From NCBI RefSeq assembly GCF_964204645.1, contig NC_134034.1:6999414-7063413 (forward strand): a DNA stretch of 64,000 nt, read 5' to 3'. The notes under the pieces are model-generated. The model made no database searches and had not been told where the DNA came from. It saw only the letters and a list, made by a program, of their open reading frames with translations. Origin of the DNA: Tubulanus polymorphus. Its lineage: Eukaryota > Nemertea > Palaeonemertea > Tubulaniformes > Tubulanidae. Shown here piece after piece: positions 12,213-22,896 of the stretch. The translations under genes were made by a program, and so were the position numbers. Each line of letters opens with the position of its first letter. Positions within the stretch are counted from its first letter, which is position 1.

Positions 12213-13646
12213 ATGGATGTAGAAGGTGGAAAAGATTATGAAATGGGTACTTACGACGAACCCGGCATAACTGAAGAACAACCGCCGGTATTTGATGAAA
12301 CAAGTTTTAATGGCGATAATGAAACAGCATATAATTCTAATTTAGCAAGACCTGATACTAATGAATATGTTAATAAAGCACGTTCAAGAGTGGACATTGA
12401 AAATGAAAATCCAGATTCAATTTAAAAAAATAGAATTAGAATATGAAGAATTAACTGATAAATTTAAACAAATTTTTTAAAAAAACTGGACTCATATAAC
12501 TAATAAAGGTGTGAATTATTAAGTAAGATTTGAAATATTTAAATGGTGATTATTATTGGCATTTAAAAGATGACTATAGTCTCGATAAAATAATAAAAAA
12601 TAATAAATAATAATAAAAAAACCAACTTTAATTAGATTAGAACAATCTAGAATTAAGAAAATCAATAATGATGTTATAACTGATGTTACAGAACGAGAGA
12701 TAAATCAAAATAGAAGAGAATTTAATCGAAGAAATGATGATTTTTTGAAGATAATTAATGAAAATCTAGAACCAGAAGCAATTCCTAAAGAAGTTATTAA
12801 TTCCAAAACTGGTAAACTTAAATCAACCGAAGTTCAAACTGAAAAACTTTTACAAAATGGGTTACTTGATGCAACAGATCAAGAATTAGAAGATTTAAAT
12901 ATATTTTCTGATAAAGCAATTAGAGAAATTATTAGTATAAGAAATGAAGCTGATAAATTTGCGCACAAAAAAGTATAAGAGATTTTAAAGTTAGAACTGT
13001 TAAAGATAGAAAAAGATAGAACTGTTAAAATTAAAGAAATAGAACAATTAAAAATAGATAGAGATAATAAAGTTATTGAAGAAATTGAATTTAAAGAAAG
13101 AAATGCATATTTAGAAAAAGAAAAGATGGTTTAGAATAAAACATAGAATTTCAGAAAGAAGAAATTAAATTATTAAAAAATCATATGATTATAATACTAA
13201 TAGATTAAGTTATTTTTAAAGATTTGTTGATAAAACCAAATTCTGAAATATCATTAAAAGATAGAATAAAATTATTATTTAAGTTAGAAGGTATAACAAT
13301 TCTTTCAATTCTAACAGCTGTAATTATGTTATTTACAACAATTGGTTTAGTTATTTCAAATTCATTAAAATCTACGCCTACACCCAATAAACTGGATAAA
13401 CCACCAAATAATAATTCTATACAAGCTAAAGTGAAAGATGGTTTAAAAAAATTAGCAAAATATTTATGGGAACTATCTAAAAAATCTGCTGCAGCTTTAC
13501 CCGATATCATTGCATCAATTGTTGGTTTTGTTTTAAAATCTGCTGGGAATATTCTTAACTTTGATGCTGAACATATTATTTTATTTTTAATTAGAGTTGT
13601 AAGTGCTATTATTTTTGGGTTAGTGAATATGATAAAAAATAAATAA
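12213..13646 (+). pseudogene. E1: homologue of the 208 + 331-aa pair
   Basis: Begins with 'MDVEGGKDYEMG' after 'TTATATAAATGG', as in the E3 208-aa gene. It then decays, and from about 12,745 matches the N-terminal part of the E3 331-aa protein. From 13,224 it encodes the conserved C-terminal hydrophobic block containing 'LWELSKKSAAALP'. There is no separate TAAATG start in front of the second half here. This supports the view that the two E3 frames were once one gene. Confidence 0.75.
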
Positions 13647-13666
13647 TTAATTTTTTTGTTAAATAA

Positions 13667-14273
13667 ATGAGTGGGAGTTATATAAATCCTTCTAAGAATT
13701 CTAGAATATCTAATGCTATTAAAGCAGAGAGATCTCATCATATAATTACTCATAATCCTTCAAATATTAATCCTGATGAAACTTTATATGTTAGAATCCC
13801 GAGATTAAATCAAAATCAACTTTTTATGTTCCAAATAGTATTTATTTATCAGCTGATATAAAAGTAACTGGCCATGATAATAATTATGTTGTTGATAATG
13901 TTGGGAGATATTTGATTAAAAAATTAACTATAAAGATTGGACCAGAAACAGTTTTTTCATTAGATGATTATAATTTATTTATGCATTATAAAGATTTATG
14001 GTTAACAAAAGAAAATAGAAATAATATGATATTTTAAGGCATCCAATCAGAAAACCATAATAAATTAAGATCAGAAGCTAATAATGCAATAATAACTCAT
14101 GCTACAGATAATTTGATAAAAAGGATATATGGAAGCAAATATAAAATTCCATTAGACTTTGAATTGATAAATAATAATGCACCTTTATAAAAATACGCAA
14201 TTCAAGAAGATATTATATTCGAGATAACATTTGCTCCTGTTAATGAAATTGTGCTATCTAGCGTTGTTCAAGA
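13667..14273 (+). pseudogene. E1: major capsid protein, 5' half
   Basis: Homologous to the N-terminal half of the double jelly-roll capsid protein at 33,477-34,724, starting in 'AAATAAATGAG'. Breaks include a frame slip near 13,815 and stops near 14,035 and 14,187. At about 14,273, after codons for 'VVQDM', viral sequence stops and hAT-like sequence begins. The other half resumes at about 16,436. Confidence 0.9.
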
Positions 14274-15348
14274 TATGCCATATAGGCCCTCATTTTAGTG
14301 ATCTGCTTCAGAAGTCCGTATCCACAGCTGACGAATATGTTCTGTTGTTTGACGAATCACTAAATAAAGTCACACAAACAAAGCAAATGGATATATGGAT
14401 TCGTTACTGGAATCGAGGTGTAATTGATACACGTTTTTATGGAGCTCAATTTCTTGGGCATGGTGATGCGAACAGATTATTAAAAGAATTCAAAACAATC
14501 ATCAACAAACTTGACATGAAGAAAATGTTACAAATTTCAATGGATGGACCGAAAGTTAATTTGAAATTTGAAAGAGACATGGCAGCTGAACTTAAAAGGG
14601 AACATTCGAACCATCTACTTAATATCGGAACTTGCGGTTTGCATATTGTGCATGGGGCAGTTGGTACTGCATTTTCGGCAATTGACTATGACCTTCGTTC
14701 AGTGTTATCCGCTGTGTATAACCTGTTCAAGGATTCTCCGGCCCGACGAGAAGACTACATTTCTGTAACTGGCTGTGATGTTTTTCCATTACGCCTCTGT
14801 AAACATCGCTGGTAAGAGAACGTTCCTGTTGCTCGCAGAGCGATATTACTGTGGTCAAACATTCAAAAGTACATTAAAGCAGTAAACAAAAAGACTGTGA
14901 CAAAACCCACTTGTAATTCAAACGAAACTGTCGTGAAAGCAAGCAAAGAAGCACTAACAATACCTCTGCTGCAGTTTTTCCTATCAGTGTGTGAGGACAT
15001 TCATCCATTCTTGGTTAGATATCAAACTGACTCTCCTATGTTACCGTTTCTGTCGGAAGATCTCTCATCAATTCTACAAGGGCTAATGTTACGATTTGTT
15101 GATCCCGAAGTTATGCGGTCTGCTGTTACTACGCAACTAAAGTGGCAATAAAAGATGCTAAACTGAGTGATGTACAACGACTGAGTTTCTTCAATGATTG
15201 TCAAACTATTCTAGTGAGACTTACAAAAAAATTGATTGACAAGGCTCCATGTAAATATACTGTCGTTAGAAATGCCAGCTGTCTAGATCCAGTCAAAATG
15301 GCAACTGATCGTACCAGTTCCGTACATAAAATGAAGAATTTAGCTAAG

Positions 15349-15440
15349 GTAATTATTCAGTTATAAGAATTAGGAAAGAATTCCTGTGTATGCATACATT
15401 ATTAAGGATGACCTATGAATTGCACCTTTCTATTTTTCAG
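15349..15440 (+). other. Spliceosomal intron 1 of the hAT-like pseudogene
   Basis: Interrupts the frame after 'MKNLAK'. It has a GTAATT donor and a pyrimidine-rich TATTTTTCAG acceptor, and the frame is restored across it ('SFSDSEKLS'). Confidence 0.8.
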
Positions 15441-15707
15441 TCGTTTTCCGATTCAGAAAAACTATCATTAACAGATGTTGATGTAGCTGTACGTTAATAT
15501 ACAGACTTTTTAGATGGGCATGTTCTAATGAACCTCTCTGACTTCAAACTATATGACAGAGAAAAGTCACCATCCTTGGATGAATTCTTCTATCGGCGGT
15601 TGGCAAATGAGCCTAAGTACAAACTGTTGTGGAAAGTTGTTAGGATTGTGCTTGTACTGTCTCATGGGCAAGCTGCAGTAGAGCGAGGCTTCTCTGTCAA
15701 TAAGGAG

Positions 15708-15800
15708 GTGAGTTGATAAAAAGATACCATGAGATATTATTCTAAATTATACTTATTACGCTTAGCTAACCATGTAATCGACATACATTTTGTATTTCAG
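15708..15800 (+). other. Spliceosomal intron 2 of the hAT-like pseudogene
   Basis: The donor GTGAGT follows 'SVNKE', the acceptor is TGTATTTCAG, and the next exon is in frame and codes for a lysine/glutamate-rich coiled coil to 16,202. Confidence 0.85.
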
Positions 15801-16435
15801 GTTAACAGAAATAATTTAAGCCACACAACCCTTGTCAACGAACGGATTATTTGTGATCATGTGAGAAAGCTCGGAGGAATCCAAAATGTAATCGTCACAA
15901 AAGAACTATTGGCATTGTGCAAAGGAGCCAGACAGAAATACCAGAAGTATTTAGATGAAAATCGTGCGAAAGAAAAACAATCTGTTGCGTCATTGAAACG
16001 ACAAAGACTTGAAGATGAGTTAGTCGAATTCGCATCGAAAAAGAGACACCTCGAAACGGACATTATGTCATTGAATTCAACTTCAGTGACACTCGCAGAC
16101 CAAGCTGAGGAGAAAGGAGCGCTTTCCCTTCTTACGCTTACGCCTGTTGTGGAAGAAGAAATTAAAAATCTAAAGAACACAATTTCACAGATTTGTGCAT
16201 AGACATTCTAATCGTGAGGAATATCATTGTTACTTTTGTGTATCGGAACACAGTGCGGAAAAAATATGGGTTTTGTTAATACATATGGTTATATGCTTTT
16301 GATTTTTGTTGTTAGTTTCAGTAGGAAAAAAGTGTCGATAATTATAATTGGCCCCTAAAATTTAGGTTAACATCTCCAAAAAACCCCTAAAAAACCCTAA
16401 AATTCTGGAAAGACCAATCTGTAGGAACCATGTAT

Positions 16436-17074
16436 GGGATATAAATTATCGAATATATGTTTAGAATATGATTCAGTAACTGATGAAAATATTTCAAGCA
16501 TAATTCAAACTCAATACAATCAAGGATTTTCATTATTATATGATTATATTGATAAATTTAGAACTGTAACTATTAATGCAAGTGATGAAATAATTAATGA
16601 GAATATCAACTTCCCAAGAAGATCTATTAAAGGTATATTAATATTTTTACCATTGCAACATATTCTAATGGTGCAATAAATGTTGATAATCATTATAATC
16701 CTGAAATATCAAAGGTAGAAATAACTATTGAAGGTATAGCAAATAAAATATTTGGTAAAGGAATGAGAATGATAGATCAGTGGCCAGAAATAAGAAAACA
16801 TTTTATGAATGAAAAAGTAAAATCATCTGAAAATTGTAATATCAATCAAATTGATTATTATACCGGCAATAAGTATGCACTATGGTTAGATTTTAGAACA
16901 AAAGAGGATAATTCATTACATGGTTCTGGGAAAAAATTACAAAATTCAAAAGATGGAATACAATTATTCATGAAAAAGAAAAAAGGAATCAAAAATTTCA
17001 AAATGCACATTTATATTATATCTGACGCGCAATTAAATATTGTAAATTATCAATTAGATAGTATTCAATATTAG
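16436..17074 (+). pseudogene. E1: major capsid protein, 3' half
   Basis: Resumes at 'GYKLSNICLEYD' and runs to 'QLDSIQY' at the stop, with one frameshift near 16,650. It carries the capsid-family signatures 'DNSLHGSGKKL' and 'ISDAQLNI' near the C-terminus. It belongs with 13,667-14,273. The viral words at the two junctions overlap by only 3-4 bases (ATG/TATG), so a clear 8-bp hAT-type target duplication is not visible. Confidence 0.9.
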
Positions 17075-17104
17075 AAATATAAAGTTAAAATTAACGATAT
17101 ATAA

Positions 17105-18250
17105 ATGGGGGATAAAAAACTCGAAATACTAAAGAACAATATCTAAGAAATTTATATTATAATCCTGAGAGTTCGGTTGTTTATTCTTCTGTAAAAACAT
17201 ATGGTCAAGAGTCAAAACAGTCAAGTAAAAGAAGATAAATTATATAAGATAATCCCAAATTAAATTTAGTTAAATATAAAGATATAAATGAATTTATGTT
17301 AGAACAACCAATATATGCAACACATAAAAAAATTGTTAGAAAATATAAAACTCATAAAACTATGGTAAGTTATGTAGATCAACAGTGGCAAGGAGATTTG
17401 ATTGATATGAAAAATCTTAAAAAAGATAATGATGATTATCGGTGGATATTGAATATAATTGATGTTTTTAGTCGTTATGTATGGAGCTTCCCACTTTACA
17501 GAAAAGATGCTGTACAAACATCAAATGTTTTAAGAAAAATTTCTTTCAGGTGGTAAAATAAAGCCAGAAAAAATACAATTTGATGATGGAAAAGAATTTG
17601 ATAATTCATCTGTTCATGAACTCTTAGATTATCATAATATTAAATATTTTTCAACAAAATCGGATAAAAAAGCAGCAGTTGTTGAACGATTTAATAGAAC
17701 ATTAAGAACAAGAATGTGGAAATATTTTACAGCAAATAATACTTTTAAATGGATTGATGTTTTACCAAAATTGATAGAAGGTTATAATAATTCTTATCAT
17801 TCTTCTATTGGAATGAAACCTATTGATGCTAGAAAACCTGAAAATGCTGAAATTGTTTGGAATAATTTTTATGGGGCATTTCTTGTAGATGATTTTGGTG
17901 AACCTTAATTTAAAGTTGGTCAAAATGTAAGAATTTCTAAGTATAAAAAGATATTTGACAAAGGATACGTTCGTAATTTTACTAGAGAAATATATAAAAT
18001 AAAAAAGGTAATAACAACAAAACCATATGTCTATAATTTAGAAGATTTAGATGGTGAAGTAGTCGATGGGTATTTTTATGAAGAAGAATTAAGTTTAACT
18101 ACTGAAAATCTAGAACAAGAATATAAAATTTAAAAAGTATAAAAAACAAAAACTGTTAATAGAAAGAAATATTCTTTAGTAAAATGGGTTGGATGACCAG
18201 ATAAATTCAATGAATGGATATCATCGAGGAAAATTTTAAAATGTATAAAT
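17105..18250 (+). pseudogene. E1: retrovirus-type integrase, decayed
   Basis: Collinear with the E3 integrase at 29,497-30,582. Recognisable blocks are 'VDQQWQGDLIDMKN' (first catalytic Asp) near 17,375, 'QFDDGKEFDN' (second Asp) near 17,578 and 'AAVVERFNRTLR' (Glu) near 17,677. A C-terminal chromodomain-like block is present near 18,120-18,240. Shifts or stops occur near 17,240, 17,550, 17,905 and 18,130. The start lies in 'TATATAAATGG', a better TAAATG motif than the E3 copy has. Confidence 0.9.
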
Positions 18251-18843
18251 GAATAAGGAATTATTTATATTTGAGCCTCATAATATGTTAATTTCTGGTG
18301 TAACAAATTGTGGAAAAACTTATTTTATATTAAATTTATTAGAAACTATTTATAAAAACTATTTTGATAATATAGTATTATTTTGTCCAACGTATGAATT
18401 TAATCAAACTTATGATAGAAATATAACTAGAAATACTTAATTTATTGTATTAAATCCTAAAACAGAAAATTTAGATAATTGTATTAAAATAGCAATTGAT
18501 ATTTATAAAGGATCAAATACATTATTCATTATAGATGATTGTGCAAATTTACATGATTCAAAAATTAGAGAAAGTGAATTATGTTATTTAGCTTTCTCTG
18601 GAAGACATTTTGGGATAACAACATGGGTTTTAAATCAAAAATATAATTCAATTGTTAAAGATTTTAGAGAAAACATTAGATTTTTAGTATTATTCTACAA
18701 TAAAGATAGAAAATCGATGAAAAATGCACTTGAGGAAAATGATATAATTCCACATGATTTACATAATGAATATATGAATAAATTCATAAAAGATCAAAAT
18801 TACTATTTCGATTACAACACCCATTTAAATATGAATTTATTTA
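18249..18843 (+). pseudogene. E1: FtsK/HerA-type packaging ATPase, decayed
   Basis: Walker A 'GVTNCGKT' near 18,297-18,321 and Walker B 'LFIIDD' near 18,522-18,540 are intact. A stop at 18,438-18,440 and a frameshift near 18,800 break the gene. The start overlaps the end of the integrase gene in 'ATAAATGAATAA', the same overlap as in E3. Confidence 0.9.
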
Positions 18844-19170
18844 TATTCAACTAGCTTGTTTATCTAGTATATTTTTAGTTAAATTCTAGTTAGATTTTAG
18901 TTATTGGTAGTTGAAACAAAAACAACAATATTTTAACTAGCTTGTTAATCTAGTATATTACTAGTTTCTAATTTCTAGTATAGTTACTTTCTAGTTGAAT
19001 TCTAGTTATTGGTAGTTGAAACAAAAATCAAATAAAAATCAACAAAAAATAAATAAAAACAACAATATTTCAACTAGCTTGTTAATCCAGTATATTTTTA
19101 GTTACATTCTAGTTAAATTCTAGTTGCAACAACAACTAATTTGTTGCTTATATAACTGGGAGGTGAAAAT
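18844..19170. repeat. E1: three CTAGT-rich direct repeats upstream of the membrane-anchored gene
   Basis: Three imperfect units of about 115 bp share 'CAACTAGCTTGTTAATC', 'CTAGTATATT' and 'TTCTAGTT' words. The same class of CTAGT-rich repeat precedes the homologous gene in E3 (about 28,290-28,490) and in E4 (52,480-52,780). It could hold promoter or replication elements; nothing more specific can be read. Confidence 0.7.
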
Positions 19171-19189
19171 AAAATAAAATTTAAAATAG

Positions 19190-20048
19190 TGATGTTCCAA
19201 TTGAAAAAACTTTGGATGATTTAGGTATAACAGAAACAAAATTTGCGTCAGATAATAATGATGCTTTAAATAATATTACTACAAACAATAATTATGAATA
19301 TTTTCTTTATCGCAAACATCAATTAGAAATATTAATAGCATCTGGGAAATGTAAAAGTTTTATTAGTAAAAATTTAACTTATAATGAATTAGATACAATG
19401 AAATCAGATGAAATTATTAAATTATTTAAGATTTATGAAACTGCGAGAATAGCTAGAATTAATGATGCGATATCAGAAAATGTAGTAAAAGGTTATAGTA
19501 AATTAGGTAATTATGTGCTGCCAATTCAAGATAAAAATAGATTATATTCCGATTTAAAAAATGATTATTTAGTTATGACTGAATTAAATAAATGGATTGG
19601 ATATTTATCATTTCAATTAGGTGGATTTATGACACTATTATCAACTGGAGTTATAACATTTTCAAATATTGAAAGTAAAAATATTTCTATAATAAATGAA
19701 CAAGGTGGAAGAAGTGAAGAAAAACCGAGATCACAGAAACAAATTGAATGGTCTCGGCAATTAGGAATTAAATCACAAGAATATAAAAAAGCTGTAAAAG
19801 AAAAAATAAGTAATAAAAATGTTAATAAAAATAGTGAAAATATTGTTATTTCTACTCCTTCTAATGATAGAATATTGGATAAATGTCTATATTTTACAGT
19901 TGGATTTGTAATTGTATTCATTTTGATCGGGTGTAATTGGTATAAGAAATCAAATAAAATTCATGATATTAATAATTCTGAAACAACTGCTATTAAAAAT
20001 GAAAATACTTCTGAAATTCCAAAATTTATAATAAAAAAAATGGATTAA
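19190..20048 (+). pseudogene. E1: C-terminally membrane-anchored protein, start codon lost
   Basis: About 285 codons open to the stop at 20,046. The N-terminal region matches the E3 gene at 28,501 and the E4 relic at 52,785. Where E3 reads TAAATG-TC, this copy reads 'TTAAAATAGTGATG', as if the G of ATG were lost, so no in-frame ATG opens the gene. Residues about 120-150 form a hydrophobic segment ('MTLLSTGVITFSNI'). A basic region follows, then a second membrane segment ('FTVGFVIVFILIG') and an ending of 'KKMD'. Family and function are not recognised. E3 carries the same gene before the integrase, whereas here it follows the ATPase. Confidence 0.75.
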
Positions 20049-20089
20049 TATTTTAGAAAAAAAGCAAAAAAAATAATTTTTTTAATTAA

Positions 20090-20205
20090 TTGAATATCTC
20101 ACTACTTTTGTCTATCACTGTGTGGGTGCTGTTTATGGCACCATCTATGCGGAGCAATTAAATTGTCCAGATAAGTCATTTCGGATTCTAGATATTCATT
20201 ATTTT
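20090..20205 (-). other. Conserved viral block (leader/micropeptide?), inverted copy
   Basis: Reverse complement of 28,155-28,260. The shared core reads 'CCGAAATGACTTATCTGGAC', then 'ATGGTGCCATAAACAGCACC', then 'GTGATAGACAAAAGTAGTGA'. In this orientation a 25-codon frame from ATGACTTATCTG continues to the stop in AAAGTAG. In E3 the same frame is broken by an indel. It sits where E1 and E2 meet head to head. Confidence 0.7.
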
Positions 20206-20226
20206 TATTAATTTATTTTTTTAAAT

Positions 20227-20445
20227 TTAATCAACAATTTCTAAATCATGATGTCCATCTTCATTTTTTCCATGATAGATTATTTTAAATCCTTCTTAAT
20301 CTTTTAATTCCTCTGTACTCAATGAAACCCATTTATCAGGTAAAAATGCTTTAAATTCTCGCGATGTACTAACATTGCAGTAGCTTAAATTAGCTGATAC
20401 TTTCTCTCCATATTTAGTTTTTATCATTAGTTTTTTAATTCATTA
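20227..20445 (-). pseudogene. E2: small OB-like protein fragment
   Basis: C-terminal portion of the 113-aa protein at 40,073-40,414, recognisable by 'KYG' followed by a FLP-type segment and a Glu/Asp-rich tail. The N-terminal third is missing and there is a stop near 20,300. It lies next to the capsid gene, an order not seen in E3, so E2 is rearranged here. Confidence 0.65.
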
Positions 20446-20464
20446 TAAGTTAAATTTTATATTT

Positions 20465-21562
20465 CTAATATTGAATACTATCTAATTGTGAATTTACAAT
20501 ATTTAATTGTGCGTCAGATATAATATAAATGTGCATTTTGAAATTTTTGTCTCCTCTTTTCTTTTTCATGAATAATTGTATTCCATCTTTAGTGTTCTGT
20601 AATTTTTTTCCAGAACCATGTAATGAATTATCCTCTGTTGTTCTAAAATCTAACCATAATGCATATTTATTACCGGTATAATAATCAATTTGATTAATAT
20701 TAGAATTTTCAGATGATTTTACTTTTTCATTCATAAAATGTTTTCTAATTTCTGGCCATTGATCAATCATTCTCATTCCTTGACAAAATATTTTATTTGC
20801 TATTCCTTCGATAGTTATTTCAACTTTTGCTATTTCAGGATTATAATAATTATCAACCTTTATTGCGCCATTAGTATATGTTGCAATGGTAAAAAATATT
20901 AATATACCTTTAATAGATCTTCTTGGGAAGTTAATATTCTCATTAATTATTTCATCATTTGCATTAATAGTTACAGTTTTAAATTTATCAATATAATCAT
21001 ATAATAATGAAAATCCTTGATTGTATTGAGTTTGAATTGTGCTAGCAATATTTTCATTAGTTACTGTGTTATATTCTAAACATATATTCGATAATTTATA
21101 ACCCATATCTTTAACAACGCTAGATAATACAATTTCATTTACAGGAGCAAATGTTATCTCAATTATAATATCTTCTTGAATTGCGTATTTATATAAAGGT
21201 GCATTATTATTTATCAATTCAAAGTCTAATGGAATTTTATATTTGCTTCCATAAATCTTTTTAATCAAATTATCTGTGGCACGAGTTACTATTGCGTCAT
21301 TAGCTCCTGATCTTAATTTATTATGGTTTTCTGATTGGATGCCTTGAAATATCATATTATTTCTATTTTCTTTAGTTAACCATAAATCTTTATAATGCAT
21401 AAATAAATTATAATCATCTAATGAGAAAACTGTTTCTGGACCAATCTTTATAGTTAATTTTTTAATCAAATATCTTCCAACATTATCAACAACATAATTA
21501 TTATCATGACCAATTACTTTTATATCAGCTGATAAATAAATACTATTTGGAACATAAAAAGT
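20465..21562 (-). pseudogene. E2: major capsid protein lacking its N-terminus
   Basis: About 365 codons open from the junction at 21,562 to the stop. It is very close to the E3 capsid protein and keeps 'DDYNLFMHYKDLWLT', 'LSNICLEYN', 'PRRSIKGIL', 'SLHGSGKKL' and 'ISDAQLNI'. The first ~45 codons and the start are gone. The open frame upstream of the junction is fused to sequence of the 73-aa gene. Double jelly-roll capsid family by established Polinton/adintovirus signatures. Confidence 0.9.
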
Positions 21563-21696
21563 ATTTTATCAAATCTATCAACATTAACACTTCCCATTTT
21601 AAATACTTTTTTTAATACCATTGAATAACCAACAGTTCCAACTGATAGTAAGGCTCCATAATATAATCCAGTTATTATCCACTTATAATCACTCAT
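21563..21696 (-). pseudogene. E2: 73-aa membrane protein, 3' truncated
   Basis: Codes for residues 1 to about 44, starting with ATG at 21,696 in 'GATAAATAAATGAG'. The frame ends where it meets capsid sequence at 21,562/21,563. That single junction removes the equivalent of E3 34,610-38,805: the capsid start, the 208/331 pair and the 433-, 144- and 140-aa genes. Confidence 0.85.
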
Positions 21697-22053
21697 TTAT
21701 TTATCAAAAAAAATACTATCTTCAAAATATTTAGTTATCTTAGTGATGATTAAATCAACATTTATTTCATTACTAGTTTCATTTGTGTATATTTCAATTA
21801 TTATTTTTTTAATATCATCGATGATAAAATCTTCATCTAATTCATAAAATCTTAAAGATTCTCTAATTAAATTAGTAATCTTTTCTACATTAAAAGTTTC
21901 TTTATCTATTGTTGTTTCATACTCAAATGTTGTTTCATTAGAAAATGTAATATTTTTGATATGTGTAATTACATCATTAATGTTAAATTTCATTTCTTTC
22001 TCATGTTTAAAATCAAACCCAAAACATATACTCGGTCCAACAGTTATATTCAT
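21697..22053 (-). CDS. E2: 118-aa conserved viral protein
   Basis: Intact and five residues longer than the E3 version (38,935-39,276). The N-terminus 'MNITVGPSICFGFDFKH' is nearly identical; the middle differs. It starts in 'TATATAAATGAA' preceded by a T-run. Acidic and helical by composition, with no known motif. Its stop TAA abuts the ATG of the 73-aa gene, as in E3. Possibly a minor virion or assembly factor, but this is only inferred from its place among capsid genes. Confidence 0.75.
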   Translation of the reverse strand: MNITVGPSICFGFDFKHEKEMKFNINDVITHIKNITFSNETTFEYETTIDKETFNVEKITNLIRESLRFYELDEDFIIDDIKKIIIEIYTNETSNEINVDLIITKITKYFEDSIFFDK

Positions 22054-22076
22054 TTATATAGTGAAAAAATTACTCT

Positions 22077-22828
22077 CTACATCTTATAACTAATTCATAT
22101 ATCACAGGAAAGTTATTTAAATCAATTAAATATCCATTATGATTTCTTATTTCTAATTTAAAATTATTAAATTGTGGTATACAAGGTTTAAAATCACATT
22201 CAGCTAAATTATAATTTATTTGCGTTCCAAATTGTTTAACATTTTTTAATGGTAAAATATCTAATACACTAGAATTACAAATTGTATCTTTAGTTGCTTC
22301 AAATGTTTTTGTAGGATCAATTAAATTACAATAAATATAGAAATGTGTGTAAGGTATTATATTTGAGCTACCTTATACGTTTCTAGTAATAATACGCGGT
22401 TTAATTCCTAACATTTTAGCTATTGGTTTGTTTACATTAAATGCATGTTTTCTTTCATCATCTAACTTTATTTTAATTATATTAGTACTATCAATTTTAT
22501 TAAATTTAATTGAAAATTTATCTTCACTTTCAAGTTTTAATCGTGCTTTCCGATTAATTTCTTGGGCTAATGTTTCTAAATTATATAACCCTGGTTTTAA
22601 AAATAGATGAAACCATTTTTCTTTATATTCATTAAAAATCAAAAAGACTCTATGTTCATCAGTTTTATCCGATATATTGTAAAATGAGTTACATAAACTT
22701 ATATTTACTAATTTTAAATCAACACAATTCTTAAATTCTCTATCTAATTGTACTAATAAATTATGTGATTTATAATTTGTAAGTTTTCTAGAATCAACAA
22801 ATATTCTGTATTCTTTTAATTCTACCAT
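22077..22828 (-). pseudogene. E2: penton-like minor capsid protein, broken
   Basis: Residues 1-150 are open (22,373-22,828); the rest continues in other frames to about 22,077 after a break near 22,373. It matches the E3 253-aa protein with 'EYRIFVDSRKLTNY' at the N-terminus and 'FKPCIPQFNNF' near the C-terminus. Single jelly-roll minor capsid by analogy with Polintons. Confidence 0.8.
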
Positions 22829-22896
22829 TATTTATAACATTAAAAAATTACCGCTCATCACTAAAAATTAATTTTAATAAAATTTTTCCTTAATAA

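Larger units (their letters stand above)
14274..16435 (+). mobile_element. hAT-like transposase pseudogene inserted in the viral capsid gene
   Basis: About 2.1 kb, GC-richer than the virus. Conserved features: 'LLFDESLNK' then 'IRYWN' and 'FLGH' near 14,340-14,460, 'GPKVNLKF' near 14,550, a 'CKHRW..ENVPVA' block near 14,803-14,830, and the hAT C-terminal dimerisation signature 'AAVERGFSVNKE' near 15,673-15,706. These are typical of animal hAT-like genes. Two spliceosomal introns persist: 15,349-15,440 (GTAATT...TTTTTCAG) and 15,708-15,800 (GTGAGT...ATTTCAG). Stops near 14,813 and 15,495 and a frameshift near 15,140 mark decay. The first coding part is absent at the left junction. Intron retention argues against a processed retrocopy. 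Confidence 0.85.
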
